Position numbers and translations under genes: made by a program. Shown here in pieces: positions 61,953 through 64,000 of a stretch of DNA of 64,000 nt; the first letter of the stretch is position 1; each line of letters starts with the position of its first letter. The notes below the pieces were generated by a model, which made no database searches, was not told the DNA's origin, and saw nothing but the letters and a program-made list of their open reading frames with translations. This DNA is from Primulina eburnea (lineage: Eukaryota; Streptophyta; Magnoliopsida; Lamiales; Gesneriaceae): assembly GCF_022965805.1 (NCBI RefSeq), contig NC_133115.1, positions 30,867,321-30,931,320 on the forward strand, read 5' to 3'.

Positions 61953-63276
61953 ACAAACGTATAGTAGTAAAATACTTTTCTTTTCTTTTTTCGAATGAAA
62001 AATAATATGCATAGCTTTTGGTTCTTTTGTTTGTTGCAAGTACTGTTTCTCCATGGCCACTACTATTCGTAAAAGCAATCATATCGTTGAAAATAATCTT
62101 ATGTTTCACTTAATGCATATGAATAATTCATTATCACCGTTGTATAATAATAATAAGGGAATTAAAATTATATTTTTTGTCTCGTTCCGATTTTTGTCAT
62201 TTATGTTTTCAAATTTCAATTTTGTCTATTTTTTTTTATGTTGATGTGTGTAGAATCATATCAATACTCCAGATAAAAAAAATAAAATTGAAAAAAATAT
62301 GAAGATGCAAGATTATTTTTTAAGTTTTTTTCCATTTTCTTCATTGAAAAAATACAATACATATTATTTCTTTTATAATTGTAAAACAATATTATATTTT
62401 TTTATGTAATTTTTTAGTCTTTTCTTCTGTCAAATTTGATCTGGTTACCTTAGCTCGAAGCAATTGATAGTTAGTATATATATTGTTGAATTTCATGTGT
62501 TTATTTTCACACATAATGAATAAATCAGACCACGTAAACACAAGACACGAACTATCTCTTCTAAAACGATTTAGATTCCAAACCGGGAAAAAAAAAAACC
62601 AAGGAATTATAATTTGGGAACCATGACTGAAATTGTATGGAGTAATTGAAAATATAATTAATTTAAAAATCTTGTAATAAATGTATTATATCCAAAAGCT
62701 CAAACATTCAAGAGTTCAGCTCGACTCGACTCGATCATATCCCTATTTTTTTTCATCGAAACTTGAAACCGAAATAGACAATATTGCTTTAATTCTTTCA
62801 AAGCTTCACTGGCATTTACGTACCCCTTTTTTTTACTCGCTCGTTCCTATGCTAAAATTTCTTCTTTCCGATTTATTTTTTCTTGGAAAACATGCACTTA
62901 TAACATTAATGATATGAACAAAATTATGACGGAACAAGTTGGTTGGTTTTGTCTTAACTGAAATATTTGAGTGAAGGATTGCCATAAAAGAATAATATAA
63001 TTTGGTTTACTTTACTATATTTTGGTCAATCAAATTTTTTTTACTGTATCTAAAAGAAAACCAATAATGTATAAAGAAGCAAAATTCATTTCAATAATTT
63101 TGGGGAAAAAGAAAACTTATTTCATTTAAGTCCATGTAATTGATTGTGATGTAGTAAAAAATAAAAACCAGTGTACAAGACATCATGCAAACGTTCTTTG
63201 GTGGAACGTTAGAGATTTAAGAGACTTCACACATACTTGATAGAGAATAGATTCAAGTTTAGCAGTAATATCCAAA
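61953..63276. other. intergenic between convergent genes
   Basis: It holds the 3' UTRs of the cyclase and of the ketoacyl-CoA synthase. The DNA is AT-rich with no repeat or gene that I can name. Confidence 0.5.
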
Positions 63277-63999
63277 TCAAGATCCAAGTTCAACCGGAAC
63301 GGGGTAATTGTCGATACAATCACACCATGGATTAGCTGTGCATTCTCGAGCAGGGATTTCCCTCAGAGCTCTCCAAACCGCGCTGTTACATTTGAAACCT
63401 GACCCGAATGCGATCTGCCACACACGATTTCCTTTGAAGACCCTACCTTTAGCTTCAGTATAAGCCAATTCATACCACAACGAGCTACTAGACGTGTTCC
63501 CGAACCGGTGCAGGGTCATCCTGGATGGCTCCATGTGCCATTCCGTGAGCTGCAGATTCTTCTGGATCGCATCCAGCACCCCCCTTCCACCTGCATGGAT
63601 GCAGAAGTGCTCGAAAGCTAGCTTGAAATCGGGAATATAAGGCCTCACCTGAGCACCCACAAGCTTCCTCTTCAGTAAAGTGACCAGAAACATCATTTGT
63701 TCTGTAAATGGTAATACTAGAGGACCTAATGTGGTTATGTTTGTCTTCAAAGCGTCCCCAGCGACGGCCATCAACTCCCGGTCTAATGAAACACCCACTG
63801 TCCCCTTTTCATCTTCTCTCTGGTAGACACAGTTGTAGCTGTTGTCGTCCGCTCCTTTGTGGGTTCGAACAGTGTGCACAAGCTCGTACTTCGACCGTTT
63901 CCTGTCTCGGGTTTTGTTGGATAACAGAATGGCAGCCCCGCCCATACGGAATATGCAGTTGCAGAGTAACATGGAACGGTCGTTTCCGAAATACCAATT
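63277..63999 (-). CDS. 3-ketoacyl-CoA synthase, C-terminal part (5' end outside window)
   Basis: 240 codons and a stop are visible, running off the right edge; the frame enters with [14 protein letters not shown]. This is the C-terminal half of a FAE1/CUT1-type condensing enzyme of very-long-chain fatty acid elongation in the ER. It contains [12 protein letters not shown], the catalytic-His motif [12 protein letters not shown] and the catalytic-Asn motif [14 protein letters not shown], then [16 protein letters not shown]. The active-site Cys lies upstream, beyond the window. No intron is seen. The short tail [18 protein letters not shown] does not let me assign a KCS number. It converges with the cyclase gene. 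Confidence 0.94.
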   Translation of the reverse strand, partial: NWYFGNDRSMLLCNCIFRMGGAAILLSNKTRDRKRSKYELVHTVRTHKGADDNSYNCVYQREDEKGTVGVSLDRELMAVAGDALKTNITTLGPLVLPFTEQMMFLVTLLKRKLVGAQVRPYIPDFKLAFEHFCIHAGGRGVLDAIQKNLQLTEWHMEPSRMTLHRFGNTSSSSLWYELAYTEAKGRVFKGNRVWQIAFGSGFKCNSAVWRALREIPARECTANPWCDCIDNYPVPVELGS

Positions 64000-64000
64000 G

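Noticed and set aside
58187..63999. Triterpene biosynthetic gene cluster
   Set aside because: Only the cyclase is a pathway enzyme; the ketoacyl-CoA synthase belongs to fatty acid elongation, and no P450, UGT or acyltransferase is in the window.

Overview
This is a nuclear segment from a eudicot plant. The genes have plant GT-AG introns, the spacers are AT-rich with many transposon remnants, and the proteins match plant families. An asterid is possible, but nothing in the sequence fixes the order or species. I see no prokaryotic, plasmid or viral region, and no CRISPR array.

From left to right: a PC4/KELP-type transcriptional coactivator (minus, 3' end beyond the window, 907-1705); an intronless aspartic protease (plus, 5630-7048); a SINA-type RING E3 ligase (plus, 12252-13794) lying tail to tail with a small LEA-2/NDR1-like membrane protein (minus, 13951-14565); a type II phosphatidylinositol 4-kinase gamma with two ubiquitin-like domains (minus, 15484-17893); a DUF212 acid phosphatase/haloperoxidase-related membrane protein (minus, 20978-22898); a DUF1442 protein (plus, 24600-25704); a 23-exon CLU/TPR protein of the REDUCED CHLOROPLAST COVERAGE family (minus, 27441-40540); a transposon-rich stretch (about 41300-58000); a complete 15-exon beta-amyrin-synthase-type oxidosqualene cyclase (plus, 58187-61952); and the C-terminal part of a 3-ketoacyl-CoA synthase (minus, 63277-63999). 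All exon joins were derived by reading splice sites and checking frame.

The genes are mostly unrelated housekeeping and signalling functions and do not form a pathway. From memory, several neighbours (aspartic protease, REC1, SINAT, DUF212, PI4K gamma) have relatives on the duplicated Arabidopsis segments At1g01, At2g46 and At3g61. The window therefore looks like an old conserved block that has been expanded by transposons. The triterpene cyclase has no P450 or glycosyltransferase partner in view.

The mobile fraction gives the clearest new structure. A solo LTR (49731-53643, with TG...CA ends and a 5-bp target duplication) sits inside a decayed hAT transposase, whose reading frame resumes across the insertion. 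The LTR itself carries a 1965-bp non-autonomous CACTA element full of palindromes. A repeat of about 180 bp with near-palindromic ends occurs at least eight times in both orientations. There is also a tRNA-derived SINE with a perfect 16-bp target duplication and a foldback element inside an AT microsatellite. The most consequential gene-level anomaly is an apparent one-base insertion that breaks the REC-family gene near codon 535. It could be an assembly error.
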